A DNA stretch of 64,000 bases from Pedobacter nototheniae. GTDB taxonomy: Bacteria; Bacteroidota; Bacteroidia; Sphingobacteriales; Sphingobacteriaceae. The position numbers and the translations under genes were made by a program. Positions 17,217 to 26,074 of the stretch are shown here, piece by piece. The stretch is from NCBI RefSeq assembly GCF_004335085.1, contig NZ_RQRS01000005.1, forward strand, positions 62,001-126,000, given 5' to 3'. A model generated the notes under the pieces. It ran no database searches, was not told the DNA's origin, and saw only the letters and a program-made list of their open reading frames with translations. The stretch's first letter is position 1, and the number at the start of each line of letters is the position of its first letter.

Positions 17217-19412
17217 ATGAAAACAGTTATAATATCGAATAGACTACCCGTTAAAATTATTGAAGAAAATGACGAATACACTTTTATTCCAAGTGAAGGT
17301 GGATTAGCCACTGGCCTCGGCGACGTTTACAAAACCGGCAATTCCATTTGGATTGGCTGGCCTGGAATCGATGTTCCCGAAGAACGGCAAGAAGAAGTGA
17401 AACAAAAGTTAGCCAAACTAAACCTCTATCCTGTATTTTTAACTCAGGAAGAAATTAACCTATTTTACGAAGGTTTTTCAAATGAGGTTTTATGGCCAGT
17501 TTTCCATTACCTTGTTACCTACGCCCATTACGAGCAAAGTTATTGGGATTGCTATAAATCTGTAAATGAAAAATTTGCAAATGCCGCTTTAAAAGTATTA
17601 GATCAAGAAGATAAAATTTGGATACAAGATTACCAACTCCTCTTATTACCAGGAATATTAAGAAATCAACTGCCTGAAGCAACCATCGGTTTCTTTCAGC
17701 ATATTCCATTTCCATCATATGAAATTTTCAGATTAATTCCTTGGCGAGAAGAGCTTTTAAACGGCTTAATTGGAGCCGATTTAATTGGTTTCCATACTTA
17801 TGATGATGTTCGCCATTTTATAAGCACAGCTACCAGACTATTGCCCGTAAACTCATCGTCTAATGTTTTAAACAGCAACGAAAGACAAATTGTAGTAGAA
17901 GCATTTCCAATGGGAATTGATTTCAATAAATTTTCTTCTTTGGCCTCGCAACAAGACGTAAAGGATAAAGTGAAATCATTTAGAGAAGGCAAAGAAAATG
18001 TCAAAATTATTTTATCGATTGATAGGCTGGATTATAGTAAAGGAATTTTAGAACGTTTAAAAGCACTTGAAATTCTATTGCAAATGCATCCAGAATATGT
18101 TGGCAAAATAGAGTTAAACATGATTGTTGTACCATCGAGAGATACTGTACCACAATACAAGGATTTAAAAGAACAAATAGATCAATTTGTTGGAAATCTT
18201 AATGCTCGATACCGCTCTTTAAACTGGATTCCAGTAAATTATTTCTACCGCTCGTTTCCTATTGAAACTTTATCAGCATTTTATTCTGCCGCCGATATTT
18301 GCCTGGTTACGCCTATGCGTGATGGAATGAACTTGGTGAGCAAGGAATATGTGGCCAGCAGAAACAATGAAGATGGCATATTAATTTTAAGCGAAATGGC
18401 AGGCGCCTCAAAAGAGTTGACCGATGCCCTAATTGTTAATCCAAACAACCTTGGTGATATTATGGAAGCTATTGTTGCAGCACTAAAAATGCCTTTGGAT
18501 GAGCAAAAGCAACGTATGAAATTAATGCGAAATATTGTAGAAAAATTCAATGTTAAGCATTGGGTTAATAATTTTATTTTAAGATTAAACGAAGTGAAAG
18601 ATTCTCAAAAATCATTAATAACAAAACATGCTGTAAATACCGTTAATGAAGTAATTTCGGCAAAATATAATACCACCAAAAACCGGGTTTTATTTTTAGA
18701 TTACGATGGTACCTTGGTGGGCTTTTCGGGTAATATTGATGACGCATCTCCAGATGAGGAGCTTTATGATTTATTGAAAAAATTAACCGCTGATGATGCC
18801 AACCACATTGTAATTATTAGTGGCAGGCGACATGAAACTCTTGAAAAGTGGTTTGGGCATGTTAAAGTAGATTTAATTGCCGAGCATGGCGCATGGCAAA
18901 AAACATATAATGATAAATGGAATTCTTTGCCCTTGCTAACCGATCAATGGAAACAGGAAATTAAGGCCCTTTTAGAAACTTATACGGATCGTACTCCCGG
19001 CTCTTTTATTGAGGAAAAAAGTTATTCACTAGTTTGGCATTACCGAAAAGCAGAAGAAGGTTTGGGAGAATTAAGGGCCAATGAAATTGTTAGTCACATG
19101 CGTGTTTTGGCTGCAGATAAAGGTTTGCAATTAATGCCTGGCAACAAAGTAATTGAGTTTAAAAACATGGAAGTTAACAAAGGTAAAGCCGCATTAAACT
19201 GGCTTTACGATAAAACACCAGATTTTATTCTTGCCCTTGGCGATGACCACACCGATGAAGATATTTTTAAAGCTTTGCCAAATGGTGCCTTTACAATTAA
19301 AGTAGGTAATAACTTATCAGAAGCAAAATATTACTTGAATGATTTTAATGAAGTAAGAAAACTACTCGGATCATTGATAAACACTAAAAAAGCATTAATC
19401 AATAGTAATTAG
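17217..19412 (+). CDS. otsA-otsB fusion: bifunctional trehalose-6-phosphate synthase/phosphatase
   Basis: Cytoplasmic enzyme of 731 residues making trehalose from UDP-glucose and glucose-6-phosphate and removing the phosphate. Residues 1-465 are a GT20 synthase: start MKTVIISNRLPV, the glycine-rich EGGLATGLG, WIQDYQLLLLPG, a sugar-phosphate-binding arginine in DRLDYSKGI, and DGMNLVSKEY. Residues 490-725 are a HAD-type phosphatase: DYDGT motif (LFLDYDGTLVGF), SGR motif (IISGRRHETLEKWFG), and GDDHTDEDIF near 680. The fused arrangement is common in Bacteroidota. It is convergent with the GH15 gene at 19481, sharing a bidirectional terminator. Trehalose is a compatible solute, so a stress role is likely. 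Confidence 0.95.
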   Translation: MKTVIISNRLPVKIIEENDEYTFIPSEGGLATGLGDVYKTGNSIWIGWPGIDVPEERQEEVKQKLAKLNLYPVFLTQEEINLFYEGFSNEVLWPVFHYLVTYAHYEQSYWDCYKSVNEKFANAALKVLDQEDKIWIQDYQLLLLPGILRNQLPEATIGFFQHIPFPSYEIFRLIPWREELLNGLIGADLIGFHTYDDVRHFISTATRLLPVNSSSNVLNSNERQIVVEAFPMGIDFNKFSSLASQQDVKDKVKSFREGKENVKIILSIDRLDYSKGILERLKALEILLQMHPEYVGKIELNMIVVPSRDTVPQYKDLKEQIDQFVGNLNARYRSLNWIPVNYFYRSFPIETLSAFYSAADICLVTPMRDGMNLVSKEYVASRNNEDGILILSEMAGASKELTDALIVNPNNLGDIMEAIVAALKMPLDEQKQRMKLMRNIVEKFNVKHWVNNFILRLNEVKDSQKSLITKHAVNTVNEVISAKYNTTKNRVLFLDYDGTLVGFSGNIDDASPDEELYDLLKKLTADDANHIVIISGRRHETLEKWFGHVKVDLIAEHGAWQKTYNDKWNSLPLLTDQWKQEIKALLETYTDRTPGSFIEEKSYSLVWHYRKAEEGLGELRANEIVSHMRVLAADKGLQLMPGNKVIEFKNMEVNKGKAALNWLYDKTPDFILALGDDHTDEDIFKALPNGAFTIKVGNNLSEAKYYLNDFNEVRKLLGSLINTKKALINSN

Positions 19413-19430
19413 CCGCTAAACTGAAATAAT

Positions 19431-19462
19431 AAAAAATGCATCTTTTACAAGATGCATTTTTT
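19431..19462. terminator. bidirectional intrinsic terminator
   Basis: AAAAAATGCATCTT, loop TTAC, AAGATGCATTTTTT: a perfect 14-bp stem with A and T runs at both ends, centred between the convergent genes ending at 19412 and 19481. Confidence 0.92.
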
Positions 19463-19480
19463 ATTCGCTTTATTTTAAAA

Positions 19481-21265
19481 CTACAAAAATATCGGTCTAT
19501 CCAATTTAATAGCAATTCTATAAGCAGCATTCATTAAACCCACATGGCTATAGGCCTGCGGAAAATTGCCCCATTGACTACCCGTTTTAGCATCCACATC
19601 TTCGCTAAATAATAAAAGATGATTACAATATTTAATAATGTTTTCAAATTCTTTTATTGCCTCATCGGTTCTGCCAACACAAGCCAAAGCTTCAACATAC
19701 CAAAACGCACAGATTAAAAATGTTGTTTTTGGCTTCCCAAAATCATCAGCATGCAGATAACGGTAAAATAGCCCATCTTCGGTTTTAAGCTCTTTCTCCA
19801 GCGCAATTAAATGATCTTTTGCTTTTTGAGAAGCTGGGTCCAAATAACCCATCATTATAAGTTGCAAGGTACTTGCATCTAAGTGGTTGCTTCCAACAGC
19901 ATTTGTATACACTTTTCTTACAGGATCATAACATGCTTCTATATGGGCGGCAGCTTTGTCAATTAACACTTGTGCACGTTTTTCAAAATCCTTATTACCA
20001 ATTGTTTTGGCCATTTTAAGCGCTGCATTTGCTCCCGCCCATTGAAATAAGTTGCTATAACAATGTACATTGGCAATGTTTCTGAACTCCCAAATTCCTG
20101 CGTCCTTCTCGTCAATTGTTCTTTCTATTTTCGATAAAACACCCTCAATCCATTTAACAGAATCACTTCTTTCAGAAAAAACGAAACGATGATCGGTATA
20201 AAGAGGCAGCATAGAAATTAAAACCTGTCCATAAATATCGTTTTGTATATGTTCGTAAGCCTGGTTTCCTATGCGGATTGGCTTTTCACCTTCATAACCT
20301 TCCAAATGATCTAACGTAGTTTCTACAATATTACGCTCTCCAGTTATTCCATATAGCGGCTGATAACGCTCATCCTCAGCAAAAGAAATATCAGATAAGT
20401 AATTGAAATATTTCTCCATCTCTTCGAAATGCCCAATGTGATTTAACGATGTTAAAACGTAAAAAGAGTCTCTTAACCAGCAATAACGATAATCCCAATT
20501 TCGGGTGCTTCCCGGTGATTCGGGCAAACTGGTTGTACTGGCTGCAATAATTGCCCCGGTATCTTCATACTGATGGATTTTTAAAACAAGTGCAGATCGT
20601 ATTACAAAAGGTTGATAAAAACCCGCAATTGATGAATGTTTTATCCACAAACGCCAATAAGCAACAGTTTCCCTTAAAAAATTCTCGGCTGTACTAACAA
20701 TTGGTGCTTCCAGATTATAACCATAAGTTAAAATCAAATACTTTGTATCATTTAGTACAAAAGCCTTTTCATCCAAAATGTAGTTTAAAGATACGTTTGT
20801 ACTCAGGCGAATATTTTCATCACAACCAATATAATCAATATGATTACTCCCCTGACTTACCTTCATTTTACCTTTTCCGTAATCACAAACAGGATCACAT
20901 TTAATCGTTATCCGCGGATTTCCTTCTAAAGCTTCAATCTTTCTAATCAACATTAAAGGTTTAAAATAACGCTCGTACAGGTGAAATCTTGGCGCAAAAT
21001 CTGTTACTCTATATGTTCCATCCTCTGCTGTAATTTCAGTTCTTAAAACATTGGTATTTTCTATATAATATTGATGTGAGGTAAATTCCTTTTCAGGACG
21101 AATAGAAAATTCGCCTCCTTTCTTTTTATCTAACAAGCTTCCAAGAACGAAAGGACTGTCGAATCTAGGCCAGCAAAGCCATGATATATCTGTGTTTTTA
21201 TTTACATGTGCAATGAAAGCACAATTTCCTATTATTCCGGTTTGATACAGGTGTTTATCGGTCAT
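19481..21265 (-). CDS. glycoside hydrolase family 15 protein (glucoamylase/trehalase-like)
   Basis: Soluble protein of about 594 residues with no signal peptide. N-terminal beta-sandwich-like domain (IGNCAFIAHVNKNTDISWLC) and a C-terminal (alpha/alpha)6 barrel with GH15 signatures: RNWDYRYCWLRDSFYVL near 255, GEKPIRIGNQAYEHIQNDIY near 340, and SEDVDAKTGSQWGNFPQAYS near 565, the last containing a candidate catalytic glutamate region. Bacterial GH15 members of this type act on alpha-glucosides including trehalose. Its convergence with otsA-otsB suggests a role in trehalose or glycogen turnover (inference). I chose the ATG at 21265 (MTDKHLYQTG) over a TTG two codons earlier. Confidence 0.88.
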   Translation of the reverse strand: MTDKHLYQTGIIGNCAFIAHVNKNTDISWLCWPRFDSPFVLGSLLDKKKGGEFSIRPEKEFTSHQYYIENTNVLRTEITAEDGTYRVTDFAPRFHLYERYFKPLMLIRKIEALEGNPRITIKCDPVCDYGKGKMKVSQGSNHIDYIGCDENIRLSTNVSLNYILDEKAFVLNDTKYLILTYGYNLEAPIVSTAENFLRETVAYWRLWIKHSSIAGFYQPFVIRSALVLKIHQYEDTGAIIAASTTSLPESPGSTRNWDYRYCWLRDSFYVLTSLNHIGHFEEMEKYFNYLSDISFAEDERYQPLYGITGERNIVETTLDHLEGYEGEKPIRIGNQAYEHIQNDIYGQVLISMLPLYTDHRFVFSERSDSVKWIEGVLSKIERTIDEKDAGIWEFRNIANVHCYSNLFQWAGANAALKMAKTIGNKDFEKRAQVLIDKAAAHIEACYDPVRKVYTNAVGSNHLDASTLQLIMMGYLDPASQKAKDHLIALEKELKTEDGLFYRYLHADDFGKPKTTFLICAFWYVEALACVGRTDEAIKEFENIIKYCNHLLLFSEDVDAKTGSQWGNFPQAYSHVGLMNAAYRIAIKLDRPIFL

Positions 21266-21573
21266 AAGCAATTTAATCTTTTATAACTAACAAGCTAATA
21301 CCATAAATGTTGAATAAAACTGTACAGAATGACTTGATTTTAACATTGAACGTTGTACATAAACCCGATCAAAGTGGATATTCCGATCTTTTATCGGGAC
21401 AGAAACGGGAGCGGGACTAACTGTATGCCAAGAGCTTAAATCCGTTCATTTCCAAATATTTATTTTTGTTTTTGGAAAGCAAAACCTGTAGCAATTATGA
21501 AAATTTCTCCCTGCTTTCCGTTATATCCCGACAGAAAAAGCCGGGATGTCACTTCAATCAGGTTTAAGCCACC

Positions 21574-21733
21574 GCAAGCTGTTCGAGATGTTAGCTTTTT
21601 CAGCGCATCTCGTAATATTTATAAAGCAGGATTTTCAAATCATGAAGGCCAATTATAACTTTATCTATTTAAGGGTTCAGAGAACCCTTTTTATTGTTAA
21701 TTCGAGATGCCTGCGGAACATCTAGAACAGCTA
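21574..21733. repeat. inner repeat unit 1, MITE/REP-like
   Basis: About 160 bp bounded by inverted ends (AGCTGTTCGAGATG at the left; CATCTAGAACAGCT at the right). A second inverted pair (GCATCTCG ... CGAGATGC) lies inside, and a central hairpin GGGTTC-AGA-GAACCC followed by TTTTT. No ORF. Confidence 0.8.
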
Positions 21734-21752
21734 TAATTTCCAAATCATGAAG

Positions 21753-21915
21753 GCAAGCTGTTCGAGATGTTAGCTTTTTCAGCGCATCTCGTACCATTGA
21801 TAAAGCATGATTTTCAAATCCTGAAGGCCATTTATAGCTTTTACCTATTTACGGGTTCAGAGAACCCTTTTTATTGTTAATTCGAGATGCCGTTACCGAA
21901 CATCTCGAACAGCTA
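21753..21915. repeat. inner repeat unit 2, MITE/REP-like
   Basis: Second copy of the preceding element, with better preserved ends AGCTGTTCGAGATG and CATCTCGAACAGCT and the same internal hairpin GGGTTC-AGA-GAACCC with a T run. Only scattered substitutions distinguish it from unit 1, so the duplication is recent or the units are homogenised. Confidence 0.8.
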
Positions 21916-22135
21916 AGCGTTGTATATAAACCCGATCTGAGTAAATGTTACGATCTTTTTATCGGAACAGAAACGGGAGCGGGACTGCTGTATGCCAAGA
22001 GCTTAAATCCGATCATTTCCTAATGTTAATTTTTGCTTTTTGGAAAGCAACCTTGGTCACTTTTATGAAAGTGTTTTTTAATAATAAAGAGTTTGCGCTT
22101 TCTCTAAATAACCCAGACGTAATTCCAAAAAAAAT

Positions 22136-22164
22136 GCCGGAACAGATTATAATTCTGATCCGGC
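22136..22164 (-). terminator. intrinsic terminator of glgA-glgC
   Basis: GCCGGA ... TCCGGC stem with, on the minus strand, a run of eight T following it. It lies 21 bp beyond the glgC stop codon. Confidence 0.85.
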
Positions 22165-22184
22165 TTTTATATAAATTAATGGAT

Positions 22185-23453
22185 TTAAATTACTGTTCCG
22201 CTTGGCAAAACAGCACCTTTTTTAATTACCACGATACCATCTTTAACGGCGTAAAGTTCATAATCTCCATCCTCTAAATGATCGCCGCCATTGATTTTAA
22301 CGTCATTGCCAATTCTACAATTTTTATCAATAATTGCATTATTAATGTAGCAACGATCGCCAATACCAATAAGTGCATTACCTGAATTGGTTTCATTCTG
22401 AATTTCTTCTAGCGTTTGGTAACGATCGCTTCCCATGATGTAAGAATTGGTTACCACCGTATGTTTTCCAATTCGGGAACGAATACCCAAAACGGCATGT
22501 TCTACCCTACTAGCCTGAATAATACAACCTTCGGCAATAATGGTTTTTTCTAAAGTAGTACCCGAAATCTTTGAAGGTGGGAGCATTCTTGCCCTGGTAA
22601 AAATAGTATGATTGCTATCAAACATATTAAACTTCGGCAGCTCATCTGTTAAGCCCAAATTGGCTTCAAAAAACGAAGAAATATTACCAATATCCGTCCA
22701 GTAACCTTCATACTGATAGCTTAAAACGCGATTTGCTACAATGGCACGTGGTAAAATTTCTTTACCAAAATCCTTCTCATCTGCGTTTTCATTTAAAATA
22801 TTAATAAGGAAATCACGATTAAAAACGTAAATACCCATTGAGGCAAGGAAATTTCTTCCTTCACTTTGCATTTCTTCACCGGTATCAGAAACCCAATCTT
22901 CCAATCCTGTTTTAGGTTTCTCGATGAAAGAGGTAATCATATTTTCATCATCTGCCTTCAGAATACCAAAATCTGTAGCATCTTTTGCTGTAACGGGAAT
23001 AGTTGCGATGGATATTTCAGCATTTGCTTCGATGTGTTTTTCAATCATATCTTTAAAATCCATCTGGTATAGTTGATCGCCAGATAAAATTAAAATGTAA
23101 TCAAACTCATGGGAAACAATGTGATGCATACATTGTCTCACGGCGTCGGCTGTACCTTGAAACCAACCTGAGTTTTGCACAGTTTGTTCAGCCGCTAAAA
23201 TATCAACAAAGGCCGTACTAAAATGGCTAAAGTGATACGTGTTTTTAATGTGTTTGTTTAGGGATGCTGAATTGAACTGAGTTAACACAAACATGCGGTG
23301 TATGCCAGAATTTAGGCAATTAGAAATTGGGATGTCTACCAGTCGATATTTCCCCGCAATAGGAACAGCGGGTTTGGATCGTGTTTGTGTTAATGGCGAT
23401 AATCTAGATCCTTGGCCACCACCAAGGATAACGCCTAAAACTTTGTCGGTCAT
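22185..23453 (-). CDS. glgC: glucose-1-phosphate adenylyltransferase
   Basis: Makes ADP-glucose from glucose-1-phosphate and ATP, the committed step of bacterial glycogen synthesis. 422 residues, near the family's usual length. N-terminal nucleotidyltransferase signature GVILGGGQGSRLSPLTQTRS (8-27), then KPAVPIAGKYRLVDIPISNC, the substrate loop GTADAVRQ near 100, and SGDQLYQMDF near 130. The C-terminal third is a left-handed beta-helix with repeated I-G turns (IGIGDRCYINNAIIDKNCRI). It lies 8 bp after glgA and is followed by a terminator, so the two form an operon. Confidence 0.96.
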   Translation of the reverse strand: MTDKVLGVILGGGQGSRLSPLTQTRSKPAVPIAGKYRLVDIPISNCLNSGIHRMFVLTQFNSASLNKHIKNTYHFSHFSTAFVDILAAEQTVQNSGWFQGTADAVRQCMHHIVSHEFDYILILSGDQLYQMDFKDMIEKHIEANAEISIATIPVTAKDATDFGILKADDENMITSFIEKPKTGLEDWVSDTGEEMQSEGRNFLASMGIYVFNRDFLINILNENADEKDFGKEILPRAIVANRVLSYQYEGYWTDIGNISSFFEANLGLTDELPKFNMFDSNHTIFTRARMLPPSKISGTTLEKTIIAEGCIIQASRVEHAVLGIRSRIGKHTVVTNSYIMGSDRYQTLEEIQNETNSGNALIGIGDRCYINNAIIDKNCRIGNDVKINGGDHLEDGDYELYAVKDGIVVIKKGAVLPSGTVI

Positions 23454-23461
23454 GTTTAAGC

Positions 23462-24874
23462 TTATTTTAATATTTGGTACAATTCTATATATTGTTGTGC
23501 CGCATTATCCCACGAATGATCTATTTGCATCATTGTTTTGCGCACAGCCTTAAATTTCTTTTTATCGTTATACAGTTCAACAGCCCTGGTAATTGCATGG
23601 GTTACATCGCCTATGGTGGTTTGATCGTGGCAAATGCCGAAACCATCATCACCAATATCAATTACAGTATCTTTTAGGCCACCTACCCTTCTTACAATTG
23701 GTACTGTTCCATATCGCAATGCATAAAGTTGATTTAAACCGCAAGGTTCAACTCTTGATGGCATAATAAGAAAATCTGCTCCAGCATAAATTTGGTGCGA
23801 TAACTGCTCATTATAACCGATATATGCATTATATCTTCCTCCGAAAATTTCTTTCAATTGGTTTAATCTGCCCTCTACCCAACTATCTCCTGAGCCTAAC
23901 ACCAAAACGTTAATGCTATCACCATGCTGCTGTAAAGCAGTATAAAAAATATCTGGTAATAAATCTGCCCCTTTTTCATCAACTAATCTACCAATAAATG
24001 TAAATAAGGGTTTGGAAGGATCTAATTCAAAAACATTGCAAAGCGCCGTTTTGTTTGCCAATTTACCAGCTTCTACTGTTTTAATTGTGTAATTTTTTTC
24101 GAGCATAGGATCTGTTTGCGTATCCCAAACTTCATTATCAATTCCATTTAAAATACCGATAGATTTTCCGCGCTCCTGCCTCAATAAACTTTCTAATCCA
24201 CGGGCATTATAACTCATTTCATCCAAATAACTTGGCGATACTGTAGTTACCCTCCATGCGCATTTAATTGCTGCAGCCAAAGGATTAATATCTTTATTCC
24301 ATTCAAGCAAACCCGATTTCCATAAATCGAAACCTGGAATATAGTATAGTTTATCCCAGCCAAACTGACCTTGGTACTGTGCATTGTGAATAGTTAAAAC
24401 TGTAGGCACAGAATTAATCGGTTGATATTTTATAGAATTACCAACCATAAAAGGTATTAGTCCTGTATGATGATCATGGCAATGAATTACATCAGGCTGG
24501 TGCTCCCATTGCACAATCCAATCGAGTGTAGCAATTTGAAAAGCCATGAAACGCTCCGTATCATCAAAATAGCCATAAACATTTGGTCTATCTGTTAATC
24601 CTTGTATGTGTATAATGTATAAATCAAAACCTAGTTTATTGGTTTTTTCTTTAAGTATCCGGTATTGAAAATGATTGTTACCATAATTTCCCCATGCATC
24701 ATAAGTTACCTCGAAATCGTTTTCGCGGATAAATTTGGTATCGTAAGCAGGTACCACCACTTTAGCAATGTGGCCAAGTTTATTTTGATATTTCGGTAAG
24801 GCCCCTACTACATCGGCTAAACCACCAACTTTTGCAACAGGGTAACATTCGGCGCTTATATGTATTATTTCCAT
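23462..24874 (-). CDS. glgA: glycogen synthase (ADP-glucose transferase, GT5)
   Basis: Transfers glucose from ADP-glucose to the growing alpha-1,4-glucan. 470 residues. N-terminal ADP-glucose-binding signature KVGGLADVVGALP (15-27), HCHDHHTGLIP near 130, FTFIGRLVDEKGADLLPDIF near 290 and the C-terminal PSRVEPCGLNQLYALRYGTV near 375 with the conserved E and GTVP of GT5 enzymes. First gene of the glgA-glgC pair. The neighbouring trehalose genes make this a storage and stress carbohydrate region. The upstream 24875-25049 is AT-rich and holds no gene. Confidence 0.95.
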   Translation of the reverse strand: MEIIHISAECYPVAKVGGLADVVGALPKYQNKLGHIAKVVVPAYDTKFIRENDFEVTYDAWGNYGNNHFQYRILKEKTNKLGFDLYIIHIQGLTDRPNVYGYFDDTERFMAFQIATLDWIVQWEHQPDVIHCHDHHTGLIPFMVGNSIKYQPINSVPTVLTIHNAQYQGQFGWDKLYYIPGFDLWKSGLLEWNKDINPLAAAIKCAWRVTTVSPSYLDEMSYNARGLESLLRQERGKSIGILNGIDNEVWDTQTDPMLEKNYTIKTVEAGKLANKTALCNVFELDPSKPLFTFIGRLVDEKGADLLPDIFYTALQQHGDSINVLVLGSGDSWVEGRLNQLKEIFGGRYNAYIGYNEQLSHQIYAGADFLIMPSRVEPCGLNQLYALRYGTVPIVRRVGGLKDTVIDIGDDGFGICHDQTTIGDVTHAITRAVELYNDKKKFKAVRKTMMQIDHSWDNAAQQYIELYQILK

Positions 24875-25049
24875 TAAATATTTGGTGTAGATAACCCTGT
24901 TAAGTTACTAATTGTTTTGCTGTTTGCAAATAATGCAAAATTTATTTTCGGTTAAATAATAATGCTTTTCAAATGCGCCTGTAAATTAATTCTTTACGTA
25001 TTATTTAGGCATATTTTAGCCAAAGCAGATTTATTTAAATTTCAATAAA

Positions 25050-25078
25050 AAAGCCACCTGGCTTGCACCGGCGGCTTT
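25050..25078 (-). terminator. intrinsic terminator of the isolated SUMT gene
   Basis: Minus strand: AAAGCCGCC ... GGTGGCTTT stem with one mismatch, followed by TTTTTATTG, 40 bp beyond the stop codon at 25119. Confidence 0.8.
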
Positions 25079-25118
25079 AAACAAAACAAATATAATTTAG
25101 GTTTAAGCTGAATATGTC

Positions 25119-25913
25119 TTAATATTCCTCAGCAATAATTTCGTAGAAATCACGAATTGGTTGAAACTGTGGATGGAGTGAAACTACATCACCAAAAACC
25201 AATAAAGCTGGTGCATTAATTTTTTTATCTTCTACAATCTCAGCAATTGTATCTACAATACCTATGGCGATTTTTTCATCAGGTGATGATCCATTTTGAA
25301 TTACAGCAACGGGAAGTAAATTTTTATTTTCTGCTTGAAAAATTGCTGCAATTTCTTTTACTTTTTCTATTCCATTTAAAACAACGATTGTTGCTTTGGT
25401 TTTTGCTGCGATGTACAAATCTTCAGATATTTCTCCCTTAGAATTTGTACCTGTTACCGCCCAAAAACTTTCGCTCAAGTCTTTATAAATCATTGGAATT
25501 TTCTGTAAGCTTGGTGCCCCAGTTGCACTAGAAATGCCTGGAATAATCTCTGTAGGAATACTGTATGACTCTGCAGCATCTATTTCTTCGTATCCTTTAG
25601 CAAAGAAAAATGGATCGCCACTTTTTAACCGAACAACATGACCGTAGTTTAAAGCATAATCTACAATCAACTTGTTAACAGAATCTTGAGAAAAAGATTC
25701 ATCATCCGTACGCTTTCCTACATAAACTTTAGGAATCCCTTCTGGTGCATGATTTAATAAAGCTTCGTTTACATTTGCATCATATAAAACAACATCCGCT
25801 GTTTTTAATGCCTTTACACCTTTTAAACTAAATAAATCCGGATCTCCAGGACCTGCACCTATTAATGTAATTCTTGGTTCAATGTTCGCTTTCTCTACTT
25901 TATTCAAAATCAT
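25119..25913 (-). CDS. uroporphyrinogen-III C-methyltransferase paralogue (divergent SUMT)
   Basis: About 264 residues, clearly a SUMT-family SAM methyltransferase by ITLIGAGPGDPDLFSLKGVK at its start and VLYDANVNEALL. Compared with the canonical copy at 31947 it is altered at conserved sites: LKSGDPFFFAKG for LKGGDPFVFGRG, IPMIYKDLSESF for IPVTHRGLSESF, and VVLNGI for VVLMGL. These lie in or near the SAM pocket and tetrapyrrole site of known SUMTs, so activity or specificity may have changed. It stands alone, 5 kb from the sulfite reductase operon, but its promoter block matches that operon's (35 of 40 bases). Start set at the ATG at 25913 (MILNKVEKAN); a TTG 48 bp upstream is in frame but lies about where transcription should begin. 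Confidence 0.85.
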   Translation of the reverse strand: MILNKVEKANIEPRITLIGAGPGDPDLFSLKGVKALKTADVVLYDANVNEALLNHAPEGIPKVYVGKRTDDESFSQDSVNKLIVDYALNYGHVVRLKSGDPFFFAKGYEEIDAAESYSIPTEIIPGISSATGAPSLQKIPMIYKDLSESFWAVTGTNSKGEISEDLYIAAKTKATIVVLNGIEKVKEIAAIFQAENKNLLPVAVIQNGSSPDEKIAIGIVDTIAEIVEDKKINAPALLVFGDVVSLHPQFQPIRDFYEIIAEEY

Positions 25914-25950
25914 AACAGAAAATTTTGCTTGTTTGCATTTACTAATTAAA

Positions 25951-25990
25951 CAAATATACAAAGTCTATAGAAATTGTAGTAATTTATTTT
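25951..25990 (-). promoter_or_regulatory. promoter/operator block shared with the sulfite reductase operon (copy 2)
   Basis: Minus strand ends in the Bacteroidota -7 element TATATTTG (25958-25951). The 40 bases match those at 35391-35430 at 35 positions, including TAAATTACTAC, CTATA and ACTTT upstream of the -7 element. Transcription should begin near 25945, about 33 nt before the ATG. Candidate operator of the Rrf2 regulator at 35439 (inference). Confidence 0.65.
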
Positions 25991-26074
25991 AAAATAAATT
26001 ATTTGATCATTTACATCGTTATAATTTAACAATGGTATAAAAGAATTTACTGCGTTTTAATGGCTTTGAGGGAA

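Larger units (their letters stand above)
21350..22050. repeat. nested direct-repeat cluster between GH15 and glgC genes
   Basis: Outer repeat, about 135 bp: copy A about 21350-21485 and copy B about 21914-22050, sharing GACAGAAACGGGAGCGGGAC (copy B begins GGAACAG), TGTATGCCAAGAGCTTAAAT and TGGAAAGCAA. Between them lie two copies of an inner repeat of about 160 bp (21574-21733 and 21753-21915). The remaining intergenic sequence (21266-21349, 22051-22135) shows no gene. A frame through copy B (from 21945) runs antisense into glgC and is not credible as a gene. Likely dispersed non-coding repeats of this genome (inference). Confidence 0.85.

Noticed and set aside
21945..22277. 110-codon plus-strand frame
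   Set aside because: It starts inside outer repeat copy B, crosses the glgC terminator and continues antisense into glgC; it reflects repeat DNA, not a gene.
25914..25961. TTG start and Cys-containing extension of the SUMT paralogue, or a short ORF with one Cys as a second attenuator
   Set aside because: The -7 element at 25951-25958 puts the transcript start within this stretch, and no terminator lies before the gene, so no attenuation can be argued.
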